64,000 nt of DNA. Source: Ectocarpus siliculosus (lineage: Eukaryota > Sar > Phaeophyceae > Ectocarpales > Ectocarpaceae). A program made the position numbers and the translations under genes. Shown one piece after another: positions 1-10,249 of the stretch. The notes below the pieces were generated by a model. The model did no database searches. It saw only the letters and a list, made by a program, of their open reading frames with translations, and was not told the DNA's origin. Location: NCBI GenBank assembly GCA_000310025.1, contig FN647863.1:132927-196926 (forward strand), written 5' to 3'. Positions within the stretch are counted from its first letter, which is position 1, and each line of letters begins with the position of its first letter.

Positions 1-689
1 TGTGTAGCTATACAGAGATCGCAGAAATGCGACGCGTTACCCGCCAGCGATCAAGGGTTACTTAGAGGCACACGCACGAAGAACACTGGTCGTAGCCTTT
101 TTCGCATGAGGCCATTTTTTTTCCATACACACATTGGATCCGTTCGTTTTGTATACGCGCAGGTGTTGTTGCACAGCAATTGTGTTTGTTCATATCAACA
201 CTTTTCCCAACATAAAGCCATCTACAACAAACAACCACGCGATCGCCCCGAAATACGACTCGTTTCTTGAACACAGTGGAATCGCCGACCCAAGCAAGCG
301 ATGCATACAGAGACAGGCATCGCAACAAACAACCTCAATCACAAAAACATAAGGGTCTGAATGCCATTCCGAAAACCTCAAAACAGGTGTGTATATTGAT
401 ATAGTCTACCCTCCCATAAAGCAACACCGACTGAACTTGGAGTAAAATAGTCTGCAATGGGTAGAAACGCTTTTCGAACAAGTCGGTTGCCTGAATCTCA
501 TCATTGATTCCCATCGAGCAGCCGAAGCCTGGTCGCCGCACGGTAGACGAGCGCAGCTGGCAGTTCTGGGGAGGAACGGACTGAAAAAAAAACTATTTAG
601 TATTTTTCTGTTTGCCGACCTCCATCTCGGTCTTGTGTATCACTGGATTATACTTGCGTGCCACTTCCAACCGCGTGGGAGATCCCCGT
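1..689. other. No gene seen
   Basis: Unique-looking, AT-rich sequence with only short chance frames. Confidence 0.5.
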
Positions 690-1047
690 CAGTTTCCGAA
701 AAATGTCACCAATACCGTCAAGCTCCTGGAACGCGGTGACCGAACGAACGGTAGCAGGATTAGAGGTGCAGGCAGGAGCAACATCAGCGAGGGCAAGGGT
801 ACCAGTGCGTCGGGTGTGGAGTTCATCCCCGACAGCCCTCTTTCACAACCGCGGATCCTCGTGCGTGGGAAGCACGAGGGCCCGCGTTTGTGGAACAGGG
901 GCTGTAGGGGGTGTACTCGGCGCCCGACGCAAGGTTTCCTTACCCTCGCTGATGTTGCTCTGGCCGCACCGCTGACCCCGGCGCGGCTGGTTCTGTCATC
1001 ACGTTCCAGGAACTCGATGATGGTGGTGGCGTCTCGGAACCTGACGG
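690..1047. repeat. Large inverted repeat (foldback), arms about 175 bp
   Basis: The left arm (about 690-866) is the imperfect reverse complement of the right arm (about 878-1,047). For example, CTCCTGGAACGCGGTGACCG pairs with the complement of CATCACGTTCCAGGAACTC. The centre is CCTCGTGCGTGG-GAAG-CACGAGG near 860-880. Both arms read as related open frames, so the long frames here are probably side effects. Confidence 0.65.
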
Positions 1048-1822
1048 GGACCATTCACATGTTGCTCTGTGGTTTGGGTGGAAGAAGCAGGGGGCAGCAG
1101 AGGGCGCGGGTGGTCTTCTTATGTTGCTGGTCCTCGTGTTTGAAATATGAAATCGGCCGCCCACGCAGCAATTCAACAGTACACGTATGCATATTCGGAG
1201 AGGTTTTGGAGTTTCACGGAGTTTTCTCGTGGCATCGTACATCCCATGTCCTGACAATACTGGGACAGACTAATACGGCGATTTCATTCCTCCCGACGTT
1301 TTGACAAGTGTCCACATTTCATGCCCCGCGTTACACATCTTGAATTCAATGTTGTCCAGTTTCAGGAGGCCCACGGGAAGCATAAACGAGAGTACGGCAC
1401 GTTAGATTTCGATATCGTGCTGCGAGTAACCTTTCATCGTGAAAAGGGAATCCACACTACCAGCCCACCTTGGAACTGTTCATTCGGCCTTGCTACCTTA
1501 TTCTCTCACGTGAAAGTACTCACCGCCCAGAGTGACTGCGTGATGGCGTCCTCCATGATGGTGATGGATGTCTTTTGCAGGAGTGCATCGAAGTGGGCCT
1601 GGCGCCCCCGGCTCATCCTACAGCACGTGAGAATGGGCCCTTCGAGGAAGAGCAATGAATGGCAAACGATGTGAGGATAGTGTGCTGAAGTAATTCAACG
1701 CAACAAGTGCAGACCGCGAGAGGTAACTCCAAGCCAAGGGAATGTCTCTGGTATCTATCTGCTGTGTGCGTTCTTGCACTCGATCGCGAAGTAATGCTGA
1801 ATGCAAGACCCATCGCGCTATG
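1048..1822. other. No gene seen between two foldback elements
   Basis: The frame at 1,321-1,674 has no recognisable motif. Its composition does not stand out from the other strand. Confidence 0.45.
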
Positions 1823-2315
1823 TAGATATATCTACACACCATGGCGTCCATGCTACATATTCCCTCACGTCTCCTGGCACGGTCGGAGACCAAGTCGGTC
1901 ACGTCCGTTGCGGGATTATCGAGGAGAGACATGACAGCCGACGAGGCACCCCAACGTGAAAGGGTGGCAGTCGTTCTAGCCACTATAGAACATGCGTAAT
2001 TCATCCTGTCCATCAGATCGTTGGACGAAGAAGACGTAGGTCCGAAAAGCGTCTAGTCGAGCATGACATACATGCGCTTGACTAGGGGTCATCCTCATTT
2101 CCGCGCTATGCACTTGCGGAGACTGGCGTTGGAACGTGAGCTGCAAGACGCTGGGGGGGGGCAAATCAAGCCCCTAAAAAGAGGGACGATGGCAGGATAT
2201 GGCGAACAAGCGATGTCTCTCGATAATCCCGCCAAGGACGTACTTGTTCTCCGACAGCGCCAAGGAAGACGAGTGCGGGAAATGCAGCATGGACGCTATG
2301 GTGTCTAGATAAATC
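1823..2315. repeat. Foldback element with about 110-bp inverted ends
   Basis: Sequence 1,823-1,932 (CACACCATGGCGTCCATGCT to GGGATTATCGAG) is the imperfect reverse complement of 2,212-2,315 (CTCGATAATCCC to AGCATGGACGCTATGGTG). About 280 bp of unrelated sequence lies between them. No transposase frame was found. Confidence 0.6.
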
Positions 2316-2565
2316 GCCGGACCTTCCCCGTGACTGTTGGGCAGTCAATGAGTAGATGAGTTTTCATAATGTTTTATCAGTCGTCTTCCCACCAGGTAAA
2401 GACGGAGACAGGAAATAGCGGAGAGAATGGAGAGTGGCATTGGTTCACCCTCAAGAACACAGGAGTTAAAATATCCCGCAAGCACCCCCAAGCGACACGA
2501 AACCGCCATTGCTCGAGAGATCACACCGACAGGAATAAGAGGATAGGCCGAGGCAATCGACAGAC

Positions 2566-2812
2566 TTCCATGAAACTCTTCGCGCTTTCATGGAACTTCA
2601 AGATGCCACTTCCACGGAAGAAGCAACCACCCGCTGCTTATCAACGTCCATGATAGTTGTCACAACTTCCATGGAAGCTGGTACCGGAATCCGTCACGCA
2701 GCTTTCATACGGCTTTCATGGAAACTGCTTCAATGGAATTCGTATCTACTATCAAAGCGTGTGAAGCTTCCATGGACTTGACCATGGAAGCTCTGCATAG
2801 CTTCCATGGAAA
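2566..2812. repeat. CTTCCATGGAAG palindrome array, short
   Basis: Exact and one-off copies of the 12-bp palindrome CTTCCATGGAAG are spaced 15-40 bp apart. A longer array of the same word lies at 9,338-10,205. No gene is seen. Confidence 0.7.
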
Positions 2813-4916
2813 ACAAATATCTACTAAATGGTACTACCATACGTGTAAAACCATCCGCAAGCAGTCTCCTATATATATACAAATTCGGCATACGGTCTGA
2901 GAAAGTTTCAGTAGCACTGGACGAACGTTGGAAATACGTACTTCGTACTGTACATCAAAGTCAGCCGGAGATGCGAGACAAGTCGAGAACCTGTGGCGTG
3001 GCAGTGGAGCGACGAAGAGAGTAAGTACACAGTGCGTGTGTAGGTGATGAACTGGCCAATAGATAGTTGGCTCAATCGTATATTTCGTTCCGATCGATGG
3101 AGGTTACTACAGTAGTGCCCCAAGGGTCGTTCGTAGACGACGACGCGCTAACGCATAATTCCTCTACCACAGACGAGTATCAGGGGTTGCCCGGATGATG
3201 TATGCACGGGTATCGACAACAAAACTGCTACAGTAGAATCAGAGACCAACCCTTCGATGCGGATGCGGCTCGTCTAATGACCTTCTGTCGACCTCGCGTT
3301 TTTTTCTGGGAGATTGTTCGCTACATAGACGACAAACTTGTCTGGATCAAATTTTTAGTTGTGGAAATTCTGCAAACGGAGCTATCACATCTATACATCC
3401 CGACCTAGTCTTCGTACCTCTTCCTGAAGTTCCACGGAAGCTCGCTCGAGGTGCTCTACTGGCAGGAAGGAAAGCCAGGTGCAAGACACCGCAGGTAGGT
3501 CATTATTCTGCTGACGATGCCTCTCGCTCAGCAGGGGTATCGGACGGTCTTGACGAAGTGCAACAACCGGACAGAGACGACCGACCGCCAACACGGTCGT
3601 GACAACCATTGCGAGCTTCGCGACCTATTGCGAGCTTCGCGACGACTTCCGCCCACATTAAGGCCCAGACGGCGACACGTCGTTGACGGACAACACATGG
3701 TGATTCACAGGCTCTGTAGCTGTAATGAAGCGTCCAATGATAGAGGCGCTATCTGGAAAGCTAGCTGCGAATAGGTGGCGAGGTCTTGCTTGTTCAACAT
3801 GAATGATGCGGATTCCCATCTAAACATCAACACCACTGCATCGTTTAGAGTCTGGTGGTTGAAGGTTACGTTTGGCCAATCGGCGATTCGGAACCGCGTA
3901 GATAATAATATAAGTCATACCAGAGCGAGGAGTTGAACCAACTGACCTTGTCGAAGCGATGAGCTCCAACATTTTGCGCTTCGTCTACCTGCTGGGGTCC
4001 AAGATATCGTTTGAAAACCAATCTGCATCTATCCATCGATGTGAGGTTGGGAATGACTCTTGCTTCTTGGCCTGTCATATTTGTCGGATATTTCGGAGTC
4101 ACTCCTCAGGGCAAGCATGACTTGAGTGGGCTTGTTCCCAAGGGGGTTCGACCTCCACCTGTGTGCCCAATCTCTAGCTGTGCTCCCAGATTCAAGGGAT
4201 TTTGTACGCACACACGTTCGTTAGATAGTATTCCCGTGCGGCCATTGAACCCGTGGATACCTGCCTCCATCGAGTTCCTAGGGTGCCCACAGAGGTCCTT
4301 ATTGAGTTCCTAGCCCAAACCACGGCACTCCTTGGGACTCCGTCATGGCACATCGTGAGGCTCCTTGTGATTCCATGGAAATATTCCACGGACGAACCAT
4401 GGCATGGACAAAGGGTGTGAACGATGGGGAGTTCCAGTTCCAGACAACAGTGGGCTTTTGGGTTTATTCACATCTACACGTAGGACGCCACATATGTCAT
4501 CCAGTTGGACGGGTGGCGTGATGCCTACTTCGCTGCTCGGGCCCCGGTTGGGCGGCCCAACATTCTCTGCGTGGTTTGCAGCTTCAGCCTAGCATCGAGG
4601 AGGTTCCGATATCTATGAACAGGGCAACTGGTTGTGGACAAGGCCGAAGAGGAAACAAGGAAACGCCTAACATTGACATCGTCAAATTCCCTTTCGCACC
4701 AAATATGAACAAATGGGATTGGTACAAGTTCTATCTATCCTGTTCAAACATCTGATGGAGCAACCTCGACAAATTTGGCTTTTTAGATAAATTCCTTGTG
4801 GTCCTAGAGAAGCAACCGGAGATCGGCCAACTCTAAAAGCAAACCTATTTATAAAGATAAACAGGGGTAGAAACCCCTACAGTCTAGTCGATGTAATCTG
4901 CACCCAAACCAGCTAC
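2813..4916. other. Intergenic, diverged repeat debris
   Basis: Segment 3,900-4,140 is related to 58,000-58,240: both have GAGTTGAACCAACTGACC-like and CATCGATGTGAGGTTG words, so they are old copies of one dispersed element. Nothing else is identifiable. Confidence 0.45.
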
Positions 4917-5092
4917 AAATAGGTTAGGGCCGGGTAGGGACGGGCGTCGGCCGATCAGATGGCCCCAGGACGGCGCTGCCAGCTGCGAAAAATAATGATA
5001 CGCGATAATGGCTGTGATAGGATTGGGTGTATGTATGTACCCGCTTTTCGGCCACTGTTCAAATAAGAAAGACGGGCGCACCCGTTGGCCGA

Positions 5093-5160
5093 GTTGTTGT
5101 TGTTGATGTTGTTGTTGTTGTCTTCATATTAAAAAACCGTTCCGGTCTCCGCTCAGTACC
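5093..5160 (+). repeat. Dispersed GTTGTTGTCTTCA(CA)TAAAA tail motif
   Basis: A GTTGTTGTTG run, TCTTCATATTAAAAAACCGT and TCCGGTCTCC..CAGTACC occur together here. The same order appears at 16,347-16,425 (inside an intron of the LNR gene), 54,972-55,025 and 56,283-56,352. The two non-1.9-kb copies are followed by GACGCGG(A/T)CG and GTGGTCACA. It resembles the R-U5 end of an LTR family. Confidence 0.5.
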
Positions 5161-5380
5161 TTGTAGTCTCGACGCGGACGCTTCTTCCTTCGTGTCTCTC
5201 TAGTAGTGTTGTCAAGTACATTCTTGATTGTTCTGTTGTATTTTCGTCTCCGCGTTTGGATCACATATCATAAAAAGTAGTGGATTTGTTTGGATGAGGC
5301 CTCCTGTCCCGTCAGAGCACCTAAACCCAAACTTCGTTCCGCACCCTCTCTATATCGTCTTTAGGCTATATGAGCTCAAT

Positions 5381-5880
5381 CTCCCACACAACTGACAGTT
5401 TTGCTTAACCGCCCATGGGACACCCACGGGTCACTCATGGGTCACCCATGGGCCGCCCCCGGGCTCTTCATGGGCCCACCCATGGGCGGCCCATGAAGTG
5501 CCCACCGTGGGCGCTGTAACCTAGAACTTCGCCACCGGCATATCAACCTAGAAGTTAGCCACCAGCGCCAACCTAGCACGTATCGTGTGGGCTTGGGGTT
5601 AGGGTTAGCCCAGAGTTATTAGCCGTTCTAGTGAGCAGATGATCTATTGTTTAGGAGTAAACTGGTTCGGTTCAAGGGCTCTCATTGGCCGCCCATGGAC
5701 TTCCCATGAGTTGCCCATGGGCCGCCCATGGGCTGCCCACGGGCTACCCATGGGCAAGCCCATGGCGCACCAATGGGCTGCCCATGGGCCTAAAGGGGTG
5801 CCCATGGGCGGCCCATGGATGACCCATGGGTGACCCATGGGAGTCCCATGGGTCGTTTGGGAACTGTAGAAAGTGTGGGA
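5381..5880. mobile_element. MITE-like block with CCCATGGG arrays, block A
   Basis: The start CTCCCACACAACTGACAGTT and the end AACTGTAGAAAGTGTGGGA form imperfect inverted ends. Inside are two GCCCATGGGC-type arrays around a conserved spacer (CCTAGAACTTCGCCACCGGC to GTGTGGGCTTGGGGTTAGGG). Confidence 0.55.
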
Positions 5881-5993
5881 CACCCAATGAGCCGCCCGAC
5901 AATACCTCCAGCCTAAACATGCCGAACCCACTTTTATCCGGTGGGCGTCCCCACGCCACACGTTCTAAATACTTCCTTCCATGAAACCTTCGC

Positions 5994-6200
5994 TCAACGG
6001 CAACCTATCCGCCTTGTCATAGGCACTGTCCAATTTCCTCCGTTTCCCTTTTTCGTCGGGGTCAGTGTCGTCTGCCCGACGTGGCCCCTCGCCATCGATG
6101 ATGAAATGGTTTTCCAACCACCGAGCTTCATGATTTCGTTGACTGCCGTACCTGCCAGAGACTCGCCGAGGGAACCTCCAACACGATGTACCCTCGTCAA
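5994..6200 (-). pseudogene. Tyrosine recombinase C-terminal relic, copy 1
   Basis: This is the same relic as at 57,148-57,354 (IMKLGGWKTISSSMARG), but the candidate nucleophile Tyr is His (HVGQTT). It lies in the first copy of the 1.9-kb repeat and is considered dead. Confidence 0.38.
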
Positions 6201-6849
6201 CGTTTCTTACATCGAAATCATTGGAACTAACGAGCTTCATCTTTTTCGCTTTCACCCGCAAATAACTTTATAATTTTTTCACCCCACGTGGGGATTCGAA
6301 CTCACGAGGTCGCCACTAAACTAGCGGTTTACAGGCTGCCACTACATAGAAGACCACCGGGGCGACCTGCTGACACCCTAAAACGCGATTTATCGTTGAG
6401 TCAGCTGACGTCGGTAGGGAAAGGTTCGGGAGGTAGGCACCGGAATACAAGGATAGCTGCAGCTAGCTGTGGGTGTATGTTTTAGCGATCTCCCACACTA
6501 TGTGACAAATGTGTACCGCTTCGACGGAAGGATAAATCAGCCTCTATGGAAGGAAATCGGACCTACTTCCATCCGATTCCATGGTAATCTAGGACTTGAG
6601 ACAAATCCAGACTTCGGAGTGAAATCGGGAAGAGTCAGGTATCCCATGAAGCATGTTGGAAAATGACTCTACCTCGTTCAGTCCCCTCTCTCTGTCCCGA
6701 AACACGCTGGAGCTATAGAGGAGAAAAATATATTAGAGAAAGTAACAGGCCGCCTCGCAACACGCGGCGTTCTGCCGCGGCGGCTTCGGCGACTGCTTGG
6801 CGGCGGTTGTCTCGGCCCCAGCGGCTGCGAGCTCACCGGTGGGCCCGCA

Positions 6850-8640
6850 TTTACCTCCACTCCTCAGCCTGACCGCCAGACGGCCACGTTCGTGGACACG
6901 ACCATCGCGGCCTATGCTTCGCCGTGCTACACCGCGCTGGTGGGGGCTATTACGTGGGACCTTGGGGGGGCCTTTGACCGCAACCGCATGAGTTGCGATC
7001 AGGGCTCGTTGTTTGATTAGGTGCTTTAGCGATTGGGGGAAGTGCCCACATCTGAGTGCCGCCTCTTCCGGGGGACGGAAGGTTAACAACAGCGCTGTCA
7101 ACTGGGCATACTACAAACCAGAGGTGCGTCGCCGCTTGGTGCCAACGGACCAAAACTAAAAAGCATGTGCAAGTTGTGTGCGAATCTTTGTGGCGCGAGT
7201 TTCCCTCCTTCACGCGCTTCTAAATGAAGTATAGACTACGCCGGCAGATGTCGCCGCGGTGTATGGATCGTTCAAACCGGGGTTGGGCGCCCGACCCGGA
7301 AACACATGCATTGTTTGTTCGTTTGCTCGAGCCACAGATCGAGTATGAGTTTTGCTGTCCATCCAAAGGAGCCGTTTGGCTGCCAATGTCGTCGCTGATG
7401 GTATCTCTCGGCCCTCGCGCGAAAGCATCGTTAGGCTAAACCCCGAGGCTTTTCCGCACTCTCTGGGAGAACATGGAGCCGTTCACCGTTGATCTAATGG
7501 CTTCAGATGCATTGACTCCGTGTGTACCGGGGTCTGGGGCCGCCCTGCCGTTTGTGGTTTCTCACGGTGTGATTGCGACGGGTGAACGCGGGTGTGGGCG
7601 TCTTCGCCCAACGTACCGCTCCCCCCCCAGGTTCCGCGCTGCCCCCTGCCAGCTGTGTCCGGTTGGTTAGGTGTTGATCATGCCAGACGGTAGAACGTGG
7701 GACATAGTATTGTCAGTCCTGCGGTGTCCAGCCTGCACGCAGGTGGCCGGCCCCGCGTGAGCCTCAGGCGGCTCCGGTGTCGAGTGACGTCGTCGCGCTG
7801 CGAGGTCGTGGTGACCAGATGCTCGCGGCCGCGTCCAACCGCCGGGCCCAACAGCACAAGTGTACCGTAGCGGACGAGTTCGAGACCTTCATGCTGTCGG
7901 CGACCGAACAATCTCGGACCAAGACGTGTTCGAATACCTCTGTTTCTTTGGCACACAAGGTAGAGTCACCAAGTGGGTGCACGACAGAGCGTGCCCTGGC
8001 GAAGGTACGAAACATGGCCGCGCATGTCTTCAGCTCGCTATGTGCTAACAGTACGCAGCCGTGTCTACGCAAAAAAGGATCGTGTCCAGATTGAAGATGG
8101 CGATCCAAACATAGTTGGGGCAAGACGGCAGCTGGGACCCTGTCACGCGTTGGGCAACCCGTGTCGTAGTCCTCTCGTAGACTCCTACGTCGTTTTTACG
8201 GGGAAGGAACAGAAGAGGGTGGGTGTTTAGTCAACCACGCAGAGGTATTGTTGCCGCGTGTCCCCATCGATTTGTTGAGGGAACATGCGCTTTCGGGCAC
8301 GAACTGCGTCGCCTGTGGCGGTACGCATTGCACTCACTATGTGGGGACGTCGCTTTGTTCTCGTGGGTGTCCGCCTCCACGCGACGTGGGCCACGATCTC
8401 TCCTTCACGATGAGATCGCAGATTCTGCGGCTGCCAGCGGGGGAGGATCTTATCTCCAACTTCCAGTGTGGGAAGACCCTCCGTGACTCCGTAGACGCGG
8501 TGGTAGCGGGCGTGGACGTCACGGGTTGCCACACCGCCAGACAATGCACTCCTTTTTGGGACGGGGTTCTGTTGCCCTGTCGCTGGATGGACCTGCGATC
8601 GCCATCATGAAAGATTGCCGGGTGGCGCACCGAGAGCGTC
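6850..8640 (+). pseudogene. Decayed retroelement-like coding region
   Basis: GC-rich coding-like segments in changing plus-strand frames, all interrupted by stops. Segments include AITWDLGGAFDRNRMSC (to 7,018), SNRGWAPDPETHALFVRLLE (about 7,270-7,350) and ENMEPFTVDLMASDALTP (about 7,470-7,525). The last resembles the RNase H end of DIRS/Ty3-type polyproteins, where a 'DLMAS' motif is common. The 120-codon frame at 8,248-8,610 is open but unrecognised. I infer an old retroelement body; no complete domain is left. Confidence 0.35.
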
Positions 8641-9337
8641 ACATAACTATATTGGCGCCATTACTACTGTAGTGTAGGAACGGCGGTTTCTAAGAGGAGC
8701 CGCAGCGAGCACTCGCTGACTCAAACGTATTGCCGATTGTCGGCCGACCATACATGCATGCGATTTTCTGCGTGTGCACGCCGCAGAAATAAGAAAGTTT
8801 GGGTGGGGCGAGGCCTAGCCCAGAGGCTTGTGTTGTCAAAGAATTATATGGTAGATCAGACAACCAACAGGGAAGTAATGGGCGGGACCACAGGCCGGTG
8901 CAGGAGGAGTCACCCAACCAAATCCATTGCTTACTTTAAATGACCTAGGTAACGGACAAGATACAACGGTAATCTGGGACTTAACACGAATCCAGATTTC
9001 GGAACGAAATCGGGAAGAAGAGTCAGATATCCCATGAAGCATGTCGGAAAATGACTCTACCTTGTTCAGTCCCCTTCTCTCTCCCGAAATACGCCGGAGC
9101 AGAGGAGAAAGAAGAAATATGTGAGACCATCCCACCCGCCCTACAAATACTAATTCTATTAATGAACTTACTGATCATTCAAACGCTTTGGGTCTGGGCA
9201 TATTGCGATATGTATCCCAGCCCAAAGAGTTACTTCACGGCGAGGTCCTCCTGTCGGTGCAGGAGGCCTCACTCAACCACATCCAATACTTGCATTGAAT
9301 GATATAGGTGAAGGACAAGAATACAACAGAAACCTCT
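8641..9337. other. Intergenic with a third copy of a repeat end
   Basis: Positions 8,990-9,125 match the 3' part of the 1.9-kb repeats (6,606-6,735 and 57,765-57,890). The rest has no recognised feature. Confidence 0.5.
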
Positions 9338-10205
9338 TCCATGGAAGCCACAAGTTTTCTTCGTCCATGGAAGCGCAATACAACATTTCCATGGAAGTGA
9401 TATACACTTCCATGGAACTAGGGATATGAAAACAATGTGAATGTGCCACTTCCTGGAAGTGAGCTTCCACGGAAGTCTCATTGAAATCCAATGGAAGTGG
9501 AACAATTTCCCCAAAAGTCGAACCTTAGGCTTCCATGGAAGCTATTCAAAATAAGTTCAGGGCGGCTTCCATGGAAGTGTTCTGCCTCGGGTTAGCTTCC
9601 ACGGTCTTTTCTGGGTAAGGGTTGGGTTAGGGGAGGGAAAATGGAATTACCACATGTCCAAATGATTCCGTGGTGTTGCTTTAGGTTAGGGTTAGGGTTT
9701 TAGGGGAGCTAGAAAGACCACATGCCCAGAGGCTTCCAGGAAGTTGCTTTCATAAAAGTTTCGGTGTTTCCGCGGCAGTTGGTTTCGACCCCTGTCCCCC
9801 ACTTCCATGGAAGTTGCTTTCATGGAAGTTTTCGTGCTTCCATGGATGAAGCAGAGACTCCGTCGAGCGACGAGCGTACTTCCATGGAAGCTCGTAGCGC
9901 TTTCGAGTAAGTCCGAAATGCGGCTTTCACGGAAGCAACGAGCGTTTGATATCGGGTGCTTCCATGAAAGCGGATCAACTTCCATCGAAGTTGTTTACCA
10001 CTTCCATGGAAGCATCATGGAAGCTGGAACCCGAAGAAGACGAACAGATTTCATGGAAGTCAAATTGATTTCTATGGAAGCCACAAGACTTCCATGGAAG
10101 CCATCTAACTGCCATAGAAACCATCTAAATTCCGTGGAAGTCGCTGTTGCCTTTCATGAACGTGACAGTGACTTCCATGGAAGTTAATTTCGACTTCCAT
10201 GGAAG
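9338..10205. repeat. CTTCCATGGAAG palindrome array, long
   Basis: More than 20 exact or near copies of the 12-bp palindrome lie at irregular spacing across 870 bp, with TTAGGG-like tracts inside (9,616-9,700). The array ends where the gag relic begins. Open frames here are readings of the repeat. Confidence 0.75.
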
Positions 10206-10249
10206 CTTATTCCATTGTCAAAGAGTGTAGGTTACCCGGTTTGTGCCAT

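Larger units (their letters stand above)
4917..6838 (+). repeat. Dispersed 1.9-kb repeat, copy 1
   Basis: The same unit recurs at 56,106-57,992 in the same orientation, with high identity and small indels. Order inside: a GTTGTTGTTGTCTTCATATTAAAA tail-like motif near 5,100-5,140, a CCCATGGG palindrome array with inverted ends (5,381-5,880), a tyrosine-recombinase-like relic on the minus strand, a tRNA-like box pair near 6,290-6,330, and a core shared with the gag-element leader (6,402 onward). Confidence 0.75.

Noticed and set aside
612-1304. 230-codon plus-strand frame
   Set aside because: It covers both arms of an inverted repeat, and each arm reads open on both strands. No motif supports a protein.
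5380-10205. CCATGG-word arrays as a CRISPR or phage-type array
   Set aside because: Spacers are irregular and repetitive, words are self-palindromic, no cas genes exist, and the genome is eukaryotic.
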